Assembly (NCBI GenBank): GCA_006503475.1 | Contig: RSEH01000088.1 | Location: forward strand, 96,382-160,381 | Reading direction: 5' to 3' | Length of the DNA stretch: 64,000 nucleotides | Source: Stentor roeselii | Lineage: Eukaryota; Ciliophora; Heterotrichea; Heterotrichida; Stentoridae | Shown: piece by piece, positions 8,753 to 18,032 of the stretch | Numbering within the stretch: the stretch's first letter is position 1 | Layout of the letters: each line of letters starts with the position of its first letter | Notes under the pieces: generated by a model | Databases searched by the model: none | Told to the model about the DNA's origin: nothing | What the model saw: the letters and a program-made list of their open reading frames with translations, nothing else | Program-made: the position numbers and the translations under genes

Positions 8753-11002
8753 ATGACATCATCAGATAGCTTTAGAGACTTTCACAAAATGACAATCCAA
8801 GAACGCATGGAGCTTCTGGCTTCCTTACACCCAGATTTAAACGGTTCTTATGTCCAAGGACTTGATCTTAAAACTGCTGACTTGATGGTCGAGAACTGTG
8901 TTGGAAAAATCGCGATCCCGGTTGGATTAGGACTCAACTTTATGGTCAATTCTAAGGAGTACCTAGTGCCAATGAGCACTGAAGAACCTTCTGTGATTGC
9001 AGCGGCATCTGCCGCTGCCAAATTAATCAAACGATTCGGAGGATTCAAGGCTCATAGCACTGACCCTATCATGATCGGGCAGATTCAGGTCCTTGATATC
9101 GATCCTAAAGTCTTCCATGGACTGATCTTAGAGCGTGAAAAAGAACTGATCACCAAGGCTAATACAAAATACTGTCCAAGAATGGTTAAAAGAGGAGGAG
9201 GTGTCGTTTCGTTACAGTTTTTAGAACTAAATTCAAAATCAGGAGTAGTCGAAATCAGCGTCAATGTCGGTGAAGCCATGGGAGCGAATATCGTGAACAC
9301 CATCTGTGAAGGACTTGCTCAGGACCTTCAACTGTTAGCTGAATGTCGCCTGGGTCTTAGAATTCTTTCAAATTACTGTCCAGACCGAAAAGCGATTTCA
9401 GAATTTCGAATTCCTGTAAAAGAACTGGCTTATAAGTCAATCCCAGGCGCTGAACTCGCAAAGCGCTTTATTGAAAGTTGGGAATTTGCAAAGTTTTCAG
9501 TGAATAGAGCTTGTACCCATAACAAAGGAATCTTAAATGGAGTCATTGCTGTTTGTTTGGCAACTGGACAAGACACAAGGGCCGTCGAGTCTGCAGCCCA
9601 CTCGTGGGCTGCCCAAAGTGGAAGGTATCAGCCTTTGAACTCTTATAAGATCGAATCGGGAATGCTTGTTGGAAGGATTGAACTACCGATTGCTATTGGA
9701 ACTGCTGGAGGAGCACTTAAAACTAATCCTGGGTATCAGGGATCTATGATGCTTCTTGGAAATCCTTCGTCGAATGAACTTGGACAGTTAATCGCCTCTG
9801 TTGGACTTGCTAGCAACTTTGCTGCTATCAGGGCTATGGTCTCTGAAGGGATTAATAAGGGACATATGGGACTTCATGCGAAGAATATCGCTGTTTCGGC
9901 TGGAGTTCCGAGCTCAATTGTTTCTGAGGTGGTGGAGTACATGAAACAACGCGGTGATATAAGCCAGAAGGCTGCGCTTGACTACATGTCAGCCCATCAC
10001 ATTCACACAATCTCAAGAAAAAGCTTTAAACAACAAGGAGCTTTGAACACCTTCCACATAAGCCTTCTAGACCAAAAGCCACCAGTTTCCTTTACCCTGG
10101 CTTTCACCTGCCCAAAGATAAGTGGAGTCCACGTTGACCTAAGAAAATCCTCCCGAAGTCAAATGGCAGTCAACCTTCACAAGTTATTCGTACGAAAAGA
10201 CTACCAATGGCTTGACTCCTTCGTTCGAATAATCGAAAAAGTCCGTTTCAAGCCTGAAAACCCAAGAAACAACCAAACTTTTCTACTAAAAATGAAACTT
10301 TTTGCCATCTGGATCAACGAAATCTCGATTCACCTCGTCAACTTGATGGGCAGCACATTTTGTGACAAGGTGTTCACTGAAGTCTTTGCAATGCGACGCG
10401 ACACTCTAGAAAAACTGACGCTAGACGTTGAAGAATACGTCGAGTTCGGGATTTATATGGCTTATGAGTTGTACCACGTTCTTAATTTCAACTTGGAGAA
10501 CTTTGACAACTCGCCCATTGAGAACTCAGCTGAATTGGCTCAAAGAATAAGAAAAGAAGTGCAAATGGTAGTTTTGTCAAACATCAAATCAATGAGCGTG
10601 TCTCCGAAAGACTATCCTTTGTTAGTCGAGTTGAGGAAGAAACAGATGAGCGCAACTTTGATGCTTTATTGTGATTGTCTTGGAGTAGATACTATTAATA
10701 TTCAGCTTTTAAACAACCTGCAGAAACTTGGAGATATTTTAGAGATTCTTAGCACTGCTCGAAGGGATTATATGAAAAGTTTGAATGGAGAAGCGGAACA
10801 TCCTAACATATACAAGGCTTGGAAGGAGCAGGAGATGTTTGAAGGGAGCTACTTTAGCTATTTTGAAAGACTTGTGAAGACCAAGTCTCAACAGTTGCCG
10901 CCTGACATGATTGAGCTTGTGCGTAAAACTGTCGCTTTTATGAATGGGTATTATAAAAAGTACCCACAGGACAGCCTGGACTTGAACTACCCTAAACTTT
11001 AA
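8753..11002 (+). CDS. Class II HMG-CoA reductase with unique C-terminal domain
   Basis: 749 residues. Residues 1-425 match class II (bacterial-type) HMG-CoA reductase, which interconverts HMG-CoA and mevalonate. All four catalytic positions are visible: Glu in TEEPSVIAAAS (about 77), Lys in THNKGILNG (about 255), Asp in TGQDTRAVES (about 272) and His in KGHMGLHAKN (about 373). There is no N-terminal membrane anchor, unlike class I enzymes of animals, fungi and plants, so it should be soluble. Class II enzymes are about 430 residues; here 320 mostly helical residues follow that I do not recognise. They are not thiolase (the Enterococcus MvaE fusion partner, which is also N-terminal). Lateral acquisition is a reasonable inference. 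It could work in mevalonate synthesis or degradation; cofactor preference cannot be read by eye. Confidence 0.9.
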   Translation: MTSSDSFRDFHKMTIQERMELLASLHPDLNGSYVQGLDLKTADLMVENCVGKIAIPVGLGLNFMVNSKEYLVPMSTEEPSVIAAASAAAKLIKRFGGFKAHSTDPIMIGQIQVLDIDPKVFHGLILEREKELITKANTKYCPRMVKRGGGVVSLQFLELNSKSGVVEISVNVGEAMGANIVNTICEGLAQDLQLLAECRLGLRILSNYCPDRKAISEFRIPVKELAYKSIPGAELAKRFIESWEFAKFSVNRACTHNKGILNGVIAVCLATGQDTRAVESAAHSWAAQSGRYQPLNSYKIESGMLVGRIELPIAIGTAGGALKTNPGYQGSMMLLGNPSSNELGQLIASVGLASNFAAIRAMVSEGINKGHMGLHAKNIAVSAGVPSSIVSEVVEYMKQRGDISQKAALDYMSAHHIHTISRKSFKQQGALNTFHISLLDQKPPVSFTLAFTCPKISGVHVDLRKSSRSQMAVNLHKLFVRKDYQWLDSFVRIIEKVRFKPENPRNNQTFLLKMKLFAIWINEISIHLVNLMGSTFCDKVFTEVFAMRRDTLEKLTLDVEEYVEFGIYMAYELYHVLNFNLENFDNSPIENSAELAQRIRKEVQMVVLSNIKSMSVSPKDYPLLVELRKKQMSATLMLYCDCLGVDTINIQLLNNLQKLGDILEILSTARRDYMKSLNGEAEHPNIYKAWKEQEMFEGSYFSYFERLVKTKSQQLPPDMIELVRKTVAFMNGYYKKYPQDSLDLNYPKL

Positions 11003-11008
11003 TAGAAT

Positions 11009-12259
11009 TTAATCATCAAAGTCGTAAATCATTGGTTGAAGATTGTAGGGAAGTATAGGTTTCTTACTTTCAGGGAATGAGACCTGGCTGCTAAGAAGAC
11101 TTTCAAGAGTTTTTGACTGGTCATATTTTTTACATGTTTTTAGTCTTGCCTTTGAACTGATTTTCGCTTTTTCACACAGTTCTGAGTAAAAAAGAACAGA
11201 TGATGAGTTCTCAATGTACACCCCTCCTCCTGTGCAGACCTGGAGCCAATATCGATTTTTCATTATCTTGCATGGAATAGCTGAGAAAAGAGAAGAAAAT
11301 CCTGAAATGCTCGGCTGAATGCATCCTGAATCAAAGCAAACAGGGACGAAAGATGAAAGAGTTTCATCCAAGAACTCATTCTTTCCATGTGCGAGTTTTT
11401 CCACAGTTTTTGAAAGACAAAACAAGTCCTGCTCATTATTCCCAACAGTTCCTGACTTGTACATCTCAGGTCTTCCAGGCGATGTGAACAGTACCCGCTT
11501 TCCACCGAAGGACAAATGCGAGTAATTCTTGTAAGGCTTGAAGTACCGACAGTCGACCAGTTCCACCCCGTCATTAAGCACTGCGAAAGAAAAGCAACAG
11601 TCAATCGGAAGCACCTGCTGAATGAAGTTTGAAAGGTAAACCTGATGTTGTCTTCCTTCTCGAATGTCCATTCGGTAGATCGAAGAACTGTTATTTAAAG
11701 TAAAAATGTAAGGCGAGAACTCAAAATCAAACCTGTCGATATTTTCCACTCGTATTCGAGAATTTCTTTCGTTTTGAAGGTGAATTTCGTTTTCTTTTAA
11801 AAAAACCACCTGGCTTGGGTAGTACGGGTTTAAATGGACTTCGCTTACTGAGCTTTTAAAGTTAAATTCACTTTCTAGGTTCAGGGAAAACCTTTGGAAA
11901 CCTTTTGATGTCTGGATCAACAGAAAAGATGAAGAGTCTTTCGGGTTTGATAGTGAAAGAGAATGAATCTCGCTGTCTAACTTTATTGAGAACTTTTTTG
12001 AGGATTTTAACTTTGACCTTGATTTTGTTATTGAAAGTTTGTTTAGAGTTGAATGGAAACTATAGAATAAATCGATACCTTTCGTGGTTTTGATGTAGCT
12101 TATTGGATTGCTTGGTCGAGTTGAGTTTGGGATTGGGGATTGCAAGCAGGGAGGAGAGTTGAATAGAGATGAAATTAGGGATTCGGGAACTGATTTTAGA
12201 ACTGGAAGAGAGAGGCATGAGAAGTTCCTGGATGATTGGTAATTTTGTATTATCGACAT
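11009..12259 (-). CDS. WD40-like protein, possible TAF1C/Rrn6 homologue
   Basis: 416 residues beginning at the ATG at 12259. Beta-propeller-like strands run from about 55 to 270. The segment SEVHLNPYYPSQVVFLKEN, then FDFEFSPYIFTLNNSSSIYRMDIR resembles the 'HP..PSQ...' and 'D.R' signatures of TAF1C/Rrn6, the WD40 subunit of the RNA polymerase I promoter factor SL1/core factor. The serine-rich N-terminus and short basic C-terminus are not informative. If right, it acts in the nucleolus at rDNA promoters. The match is by eye on short signatures, so this could be another WD40-like protein. It ends 6 nt from the stop of the convergent HMG-CoA reductase gene. Confidence 0.5.
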   Translation of the reverse strand: MSIIQNYQSSRNFSCLSLPVLKSVPESLISSLFNSPPCLQSPIPNSTRPSNPISYIKTTKGIDLFYSFHSTLNKLSITKSRSKLKSSKKFSIKLDSEIHSLSLSNPKDSSSFLLIQTSKGFQRFSLNLESEFNFKSSVSEVHLNPYYPSQVVFLKENEIHLQNERNSRIRVENIDRFDFEFSPYIFTLNNSSSIYRMDIREGRQHQVYLSNFIQQVLPIDCCFSFAVLNDGVELVDCRYFKPYKNYSHLSFGGKRVLFTSPGRPEMYKSGTVGNNEQDLFCLSKTVEKLAHGKNEFLDETLSSFVPVCFDSGCIQPSISGFSSLFSAIPCKIMKNRYWLQVCTGGGVYIENSSSVLFYSELCEKAKISSKARLKTCKKYDQSKTLESLLSSQVSFPESKKPILPYNLQPMIYDFDD

Positions 12260-12534
12260 TTTATTTAGATTGGTGTAGGGAATTTTTCAATTGGTTTAAA
12301 TTTTCTTTTGGATTAGAGATGATTTTAGTATACTTTTAGGAGAAAATATTCGAGGATTGTACTGATATTCAAGTATTTAATAAATTTATGAATTAGTCTT
12401 TAAAGTTTTTAATGATTTCTTAATTTCCTATAATCTAATACAAATGAGGCCATAAGAATCACCAGGTATTTCGATAATCACTTTCAATAAAATCAAATAA
12501 CCTAATTTCAATTAAATTTAAACAATCTTAATGA

Positions 12535-13509
12535 TTAAAACTCTGATAGAAATGAATTCTCTATATCAGTTTGCCCATAGCAAGTCGAAGTATTAGCTTC
12601 AACAAACTTCATATTAATAACCTTATCATCACAGATTTCATTGATCTTTCTAGAATTATCCTCAATCACATCACCAGCAAAAACAATTTTCCTTAAAAAT
12701 CCATCTCCCACTTCAATTTTCTTAATTTCCTTAGTGATCCACCTAATACTAGTTTCATCATCACAATGAAAAGTGTGAATTTGTTTATCAGCAAGTTCAA
12801 CATGAATCTGTCTATTCTTTTCTTCAAACACAAAAAGTTTAAACTCTTCAACATCAGCAAGAATAGTCGAATTATCAAGTTTTCGTCCTTTACAACAAAT
12901 TATTTGTTTTTCAGCAGAGATGTTGACCAATTTCTGAATTTTCATTTTCAAGTCTCTTATAGTTCGGTCACTTAAGAGCCGAGCGATAATCAACTGGTTT
13001 TGAACAGTTTTCACCCTGAAACTCGCTTCAATGCTAAAAATCAAAGAAACAACTGACAAGTTCCTGAGACCTGAGTCTTTTATTTGAACTTCATCTGGAA
13101 GTTCGAGTTTTTTGTGAATAAGTCGTTGATGGGGTAAAGGAATTTTTAGTCTTTCATGAATTTTTTGTTTTAAGGTTTTTATTGATTCACTTGGATTTAT
13201 ATCGAATGTGAGGTACCGGCCTCCTATTTGCTTTACTATTATTTGAATTGTTGATGGGGTTGTTAGGAGATGCAAGGTGGAACCGAAGGAGATGTTGTAG
13301 TCTTCTAGAGTTTTATTGTTTTCAAGGACTTTTCCATTGTAGATTAGTTTGACTGTGGTCATTGGGATTGACTTCATTGAGTTTATCATCGATTTTAGTG
13401 ATCCGATTGTGTTCATTCGGGACACTTCGAGGAAGATTTTAGACCCGCCTGTGAAGTTTACTGAAATCATTGTTATAATTATTAGGAAACCATTAGTATT
13501 TAACCACAT
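12535..13509 (-). CDS. Protein with four tandem ubiquitin-like domains
   Basis: Up to 324 residues. The Met at residue 15 (base 13467) aligns with the first residue of ubiquitin (MISVNFTGGSKIFLEV against MQIFVKTLTGKTITLEV), so the 14 residues before it may be a leader or the true start may be 13467. Four ubiquitin folds follow at about 15-85, 91-165, 166-230 and 234-305. Domains 1 and 2 are clear (LIYNGKVLENNKTLEDYNI, then LKQKIHERLKIPLPHQRLIHKKLEL); 3 and 4 are diverged. No domain ends in the GG needed for processing and conjugation, so this is a fixed ubiquitin-like adaptor, not polyubiquitin. Such modules usually bind proteasome or Ub-receptor proteins. No partner is identifiable. Confidence 0.8.
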   Translation of the reverse strand: MWLNTNGFLIIITMISVNFTGGSKIFLEVSRMNTIGSLKSMINSMKSIPMTTVKLIYNGKVLENNKTLEDYNISFGSTLHLLTTPSTIQIIVKQIGGRYLTFDINPSESIKTLKQKIHERLKIPLPHQRLIHKKLELPDEVQIKDSGLRNLSVVSLIFSIEASFRVKTVQNQLIIARLLSDRTIRDLKMKIQKLVNISAEKQIICCKGRKLDNSTILADVEEFKLFVFEEKNRQIHVELADKQIHTFHCDDETSIRWITKEIKKIEVGDGFLRKIVFAGDVIEDNSRKINEICDDKVINMKFVEANTSTCYGQTDIENSFLSEF

Positions 13510-14535
13510 TGATTAGGTCTTGGATGAAATTGAGAATTGGGTATAGAAATAGAGGAATTAAAATTATTTAATGGTTGTGGCTTTCTTTAAAATCTGCATG
13601 AAATTTAGGTTTATTCGAGAAGAATTTCCTTAAGAGATTTTAAGTTTTTCACAGTTTAGGTATAAGTAGATCTTTTGGATTTTAATTAAAATCTTAGACC
13701 AGATAGGAATTCAGTTTTTAAAGAGAACACGAAAAGTTTAATCTTGGTCCTTATAGTTTGATTGATTAATTGATGATGGTTTAATTAAACTTATAATCGA
13801 GATTGTTGACGAATGAATAATTGAATTATGATTCTTTTGATCTTTTATTATTTTCTTAATTTTCTCAATTGATTTAGGTTTTCCATAATTTTAGCCAAAA
13901 TTGTCTGTTAATCGGGATCCTACCACATTCGATTTTTAGCTTGAAATTGTAATTAAAAACGCGAATTTAAACCATAGTTGATTGAACTGAAAAAATAGTT
14001 TAATTCTTGATGCCTTTCTCAATAATCTTGAATAAATTGTTCATAGTGATATTAAGATATTAATGAATTATGATATCAATATTTTAAATTTTATTAACCT
14101 TACAATATTTGGTATATTCTATGTCTCTTCTTTGTTTGAAATACTACTGAATCGATCATTAAAAAATATATAGATTTAATAAAAGAAAAGGAATCAGAAA
14201 TACATTTAGCTAGTAAAGGATTTTGTAGTAATTGAAAATTACCTAAATTGACTTAAAAATTCATCAATCATTTTTTTAATTTTTAAATTTAGCCAAAATT
14301 TCTTTATTGTCTCAATTTTTAAAACATAATAATTTATCACAAATGATTAAAACTAATAAACATTGCTTATCCACCTAAATCACACTTTCTATATTAATAG
14401 AATACATCAATCTATACTTAATGAGAATATTTGATCAAAATATCTTAGCTCAGTGATTATAAAATCTTTAAAAGAATCTCTAATTGAAAAAAAAACTTTG
14501 ATATTTCCAATAAGTGTAACTCTCTAGAAAATGAA
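13510..14535. other. Intergenic region upstream of kelch array
   Basis: About 1.03 kb of very A+T-rich DNA between the divergent ubiquitin-like gene and kelch gene A. No ORF, tRNA or repeat stands out on either strand. It should contain the promoters of both neighbours. Confidence 0.6.
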
Positions 14536-17500
14536 ATGTTTTTAATAAATTTTGAAATGTCTCTCCTTCTATTGCTTCTCCCAGTTTCCTGCAACTTTAC
14601 AGCATCGATGATTCCATCATTCGGTTACCCAAGTCTCTATCCTCTCTTCTCATCCCTTACTCATAGCTCTGGAATAATTTACCAGTTCGGAGGTACTGAC
14701 AATTTTGACTTTTCAAATGATTTAAAATCTTTCAACTTGACTTCAAGACTTTGGAATGATCTACTGCCTTCATCTGAAGAACTTCCAGCACAAAGAAAGA
14801 ATTCTGCGTCATTTGTTTATCAGAATCAACTTTTCATCTTTGGTGGACAGTCGAAATCTAGAATTTTGAATGATCTTTGGTCATTTAATTTAAGGTCAAA
14901 AATTTGGAAAAAACTAGATCAATCAGGAGAGATTCCCTCAGCCAGATTAAAATTTTCATTCGTGATCCACAACGAGCTAATGTTTCTTTACGGAGGCGAA
15001 ACTTGCTGTGAAAACGACCCATTAGTATACAGGTATTCAATAATCAGATTCAATATAACTCTCTTGCACTGGTCAGTGATAGGTTCAATACCAGTAAACA
15101 AGTCCAGAAGTGGAAGTGCATTATTTTGGCATCAAGATATTTTAAACATATGGGGAGGATCGACAAACGATTCAGACATCATCCAAGTATTTCCAAGTAC
15201 AGGATTGATAAAAACCTTAAAAATCATTGGAAATCCACCTTCACCTCGATATTCATTCCCTTACCTCCTAAACGAAAACAGTTTATTAATCCTTCCTGGG
15301 AATTCTTATCCTTCAGGAGAAAATGTCTTGTCTTGTTTCCAAATTTATCTTACTTCTTTAACTTCAAATCAAATTGACTGCAATGTAAAATATCTTTACA
15401 CAGCATTTATTCAAGTCGAAAAATTGATTTTTCTATTCGGAGCTGTTGATTCAGAGTCAATCATCAATCAACTAGTTCAAGGTCGAGTTTCGAATGGCTT
15501 TCAAATCAAAGAGCTTTCACCTTCTGTGGTTTATCCGAAACCAAGGACTGGACATGCCCTGCAAAAAAGTGGAAAATATTTGTGGGTCTTCGGAGGATGC
15601 TCTGATGAGAAGTAGTAAGAAATGTTTAGTTACCAAGATTGCTGGAAATTCGATGTTTTGGCAGAGACTTGGGAAAAAATCGCCTCTAGTATGGATGAAC
15701 CTGCAGCGAGATGTGGGCATCAATCAGTGGCTCTTTATGGGAACATTTTTTACTTGTTTGGAGGAAGAAATTCTGAGAAGTTTTTTAACGATCTCTTTGT
15801 TTTTAATGCTGTTTCCAACAAATGGACTGAATTGACTCATTCAAGTTCGATTTCTCCGAGATCCAGCGCTTGTATGACTTTAGTTTACCCAGTCATCATG
15901 ATCCATGGAGGAAAATATAAAGAAACAGTGCTAAACGATCTCTGGATTTATATAATAAATGACAATAATTTCGAAGAAATAAAAACGATAGGAGAAAAGC
16001 CCGCTCTTTTCGATCATAACTGCTTTATTGACCCAGACAGCTCTTCTTTCATTGTCTTTTCAGGAACAAACATAAATAACCAGCCAAGTCCTTATTATTA
16101 TATTTTGACCGGGGAAAAGTGGACAATATTTGAAAAAAATGAAAAAATACGACTTTCATCTTCAGCTTTCTACATAATAAACAATCAGTTGGTCATCATC
16201 GGCGGGAATCAATACTCAGAAGCTCAAAACAAGATAATAAAACTGAAAGACTCAGAATTTTTAGAAATCGCTTCAATTCCTTACTTCTTATCAGGAAATA
16301 AACTAACTTACATCGGAAAGTCCTTCTACAGTTTCGGAGGATCTCTCACTAATGGCAAGATAATCCTAGGAAATAAAGGATCTTCTTTACTTTTAAAAAT
16401 ATCTCTTCAAGAATTCAGCTGTGATCTTGGCTTTTCAGGTAAAAACTGCGAAATTTGTCCTGCTGGGACTTTTTCAGATCATTTTGATTCCGATCATTGT
16501 GAACCATGCAAGCCAGGGACCTACTCAAAAGACGAAGGGACTTGGTTTGATTTTGAGTGTCTTCCCTGCCCTTCTGGAACTTTTACTAATAGATCTGGAA
16601 GCAAGTTCTGTTTGGACTGTCCGATACAACAAGATTGCAAGTTTAAGACAGTGAAGCCGAGATATTCAACACATCAAGAGACTAATCAAGACATCCAACC
16701 AGTGGCTTACAAGGAAAACTCAGAAAAAGCTGATTATTATAGTTTCGTGATAGGCGTCTCAGTAGCTTCAGTCATCGGGTTTCTTGTTATTTTCTTCCTT
16801 TTAGCCTCGCGAAGACGTGTCTTTATATTGATTGACTTCTACAAAGACCAGCACGAAAGAAAGTATTTTGAAGAAGCATCTGCAACTGCACTAGGAGGCC
16901 TTTTTTCATATATTTATTTATCTTTACTTGTGTTTTTCATCTGCTCTCCTGTTATCTTTTATTCTATTGCAAATATTTCAGAGGTTAAGTCTTTAGTCCC
17001 GCTTTTTACTCTTAACGGTCAAGAGTTCAATGCGAAAAACTTTCACATTAAAATCAAACTTTTTGATTATGGAGGAACTTGCGTATCGAATGGCGAATGT
17101 GAAGGAAAAATTGAGGGAAATGTTTCAGGACTTCAATTTGGTAAAACTGAGCATTTTTGCTCGGATCAAGGAAATAATTGTTGTATTGATTACTTCTTTC
17201 AGGATGTTAGTTTTCAGGAAAGTGGAGTTATTGACTTGCTTGTTGTTGATAAAGCGATTTTTGCTACTGGAGTTCAGACTTCTTTGAGTGTTTCTTCTTC
17301 TATGCCTGGAGAGTATAATGAAAGTTTCATTCAAATGTTGGCACAGGCGCCTGAGGGGTTTGTACTTAATGGTCTTGAACCTACTGTATTTGATGTGAAT
17401 GTTGTTCCTTCGGTAAGAGTTATTAAGGTTTTTTTCACTGATAGCTCGAAATGGAAAAGTAATACCACAGGTTATCATATCACTTTTGCAGAGAATTATT

Positions 17501-17874
17501 CTTTAGGATCTCTGTCAGATTCAGAAAAGTAATGAAAAAATAGCATAAATACTTTCTTGACCTTCAAGGTGTCTATTCGATTTCAAAGGAGTTTAAATGC
17601 TTTCGTGATCAATAGAAATACAAATGTAGATATTTTAACTTTACTGAGCGGACTCTTAGGAAGTATTGCTGGAATTTTTGATACTCTTGGTTCAATTTTA
17701 AGCATAACTGAAAAATTATCAGGAAAAATCAAGTCTAAAATCAATAAAAAACTAATGATACTCAGAATTTTCAAAAAAAGAATAGAGATTTCAGATTCGA
17801 AAGTAGTTCCACTCGATAGAATAGAGAATAATTCAAAAAGTGAGTTTGGTGATGCTCCAACTAAACTTTTTTAG
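14536..17874 (+). CDS. Kelch receptor A (array member 1): kelch, Cys-rich, 3 TM
   Basis: 1092 residues after removing four 15-nt introns (15033-15047, 15615-15629, 17413-17427, 17529-17543). Order: signal peptide (a Met at 14557 begins MSLLLLLLPVSCNF), about 12 kelch blades to residue 600 (IIYQFGGTDN, QLFIFGGQSKS, NIFYLFGGRNS), a cysteine-rich stalk about 617-690 (CEICPAGTFSD, CEPCKPGTYS, CLPCPSGTFTN), TM1 about 722-748, a basic linker with HERKYFEEA, TM2 about 774-803, a 200-residue ectodomain with four cysteines and N-glycosylation sites, a third hydrophobic segment about 1012-1035 (LLSGLLGSIAGIFDTL) and a basic tail. A surface receptor or adhesin role is inference. Introns 1 and 3 do not interrupt the frame and are inferred from the paralogues. 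Confidence 0.85.
15033..15047 (+). other. Inferred 15-nt intron 1 of kelch gene A
   Basis: gtattcaataatcag. No in-frame stop, but removal gives VYRFNITLLHWSV, which aligns with intron-1-spliced B, D and E; retention adds five residues. Confidence 0.7.
15615..15629 (+). other. 15-nt intron 2 of kelch gene A
   Basis: gtaagaaatgtttag, with in-frame stops. Removal gives DEKYYQDCWKFD, aligning with intronless B and D. Confidence 0.9.
17413..17427 (+). other. Inferred 15-nt intron 3 of kelch gene A
   Basis: gtaagagttattaag, phase 0, ending AAG. It reads through as VRVIK. It is at the position where B and D carry a stop-containing 15-nt GT..AG segment. Confidence 0.5.
17529..17543 (+). other. 15-nt intron 4 of kelch gene A
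   Basis: gtaatgaaaaaatag, with an in-frame stop. Removal gives DSENINTFLTFKVSIRF, which aligns with the other four paralogues. Confidence 0.9.
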
Positions 17875-18032
17875 AGATTTTAATAGTAAATAGGGTAAAA
17901 GCTTATTCGCATCAAAAGATATATAATCTTAACTTAGAATAGATTTTCATGAATAGTTTATTTTAACAAAAGGTTAATCTTAGTAATGTTAAGTTTATAA
18001 AATTGAAAGATTCAAATGAACAATTACAAAAA

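Noticed and set aside
12766-12975. Plus-strand ORF inside the ubiquitin-like gene
   Set aside because: Antisense shadow of a gene with clear domain similarity; no recognisable product.
12535-13509. Polyubiquitin precursor
   Set aside because: The four domains are not identical and none ends in the GG processing site.
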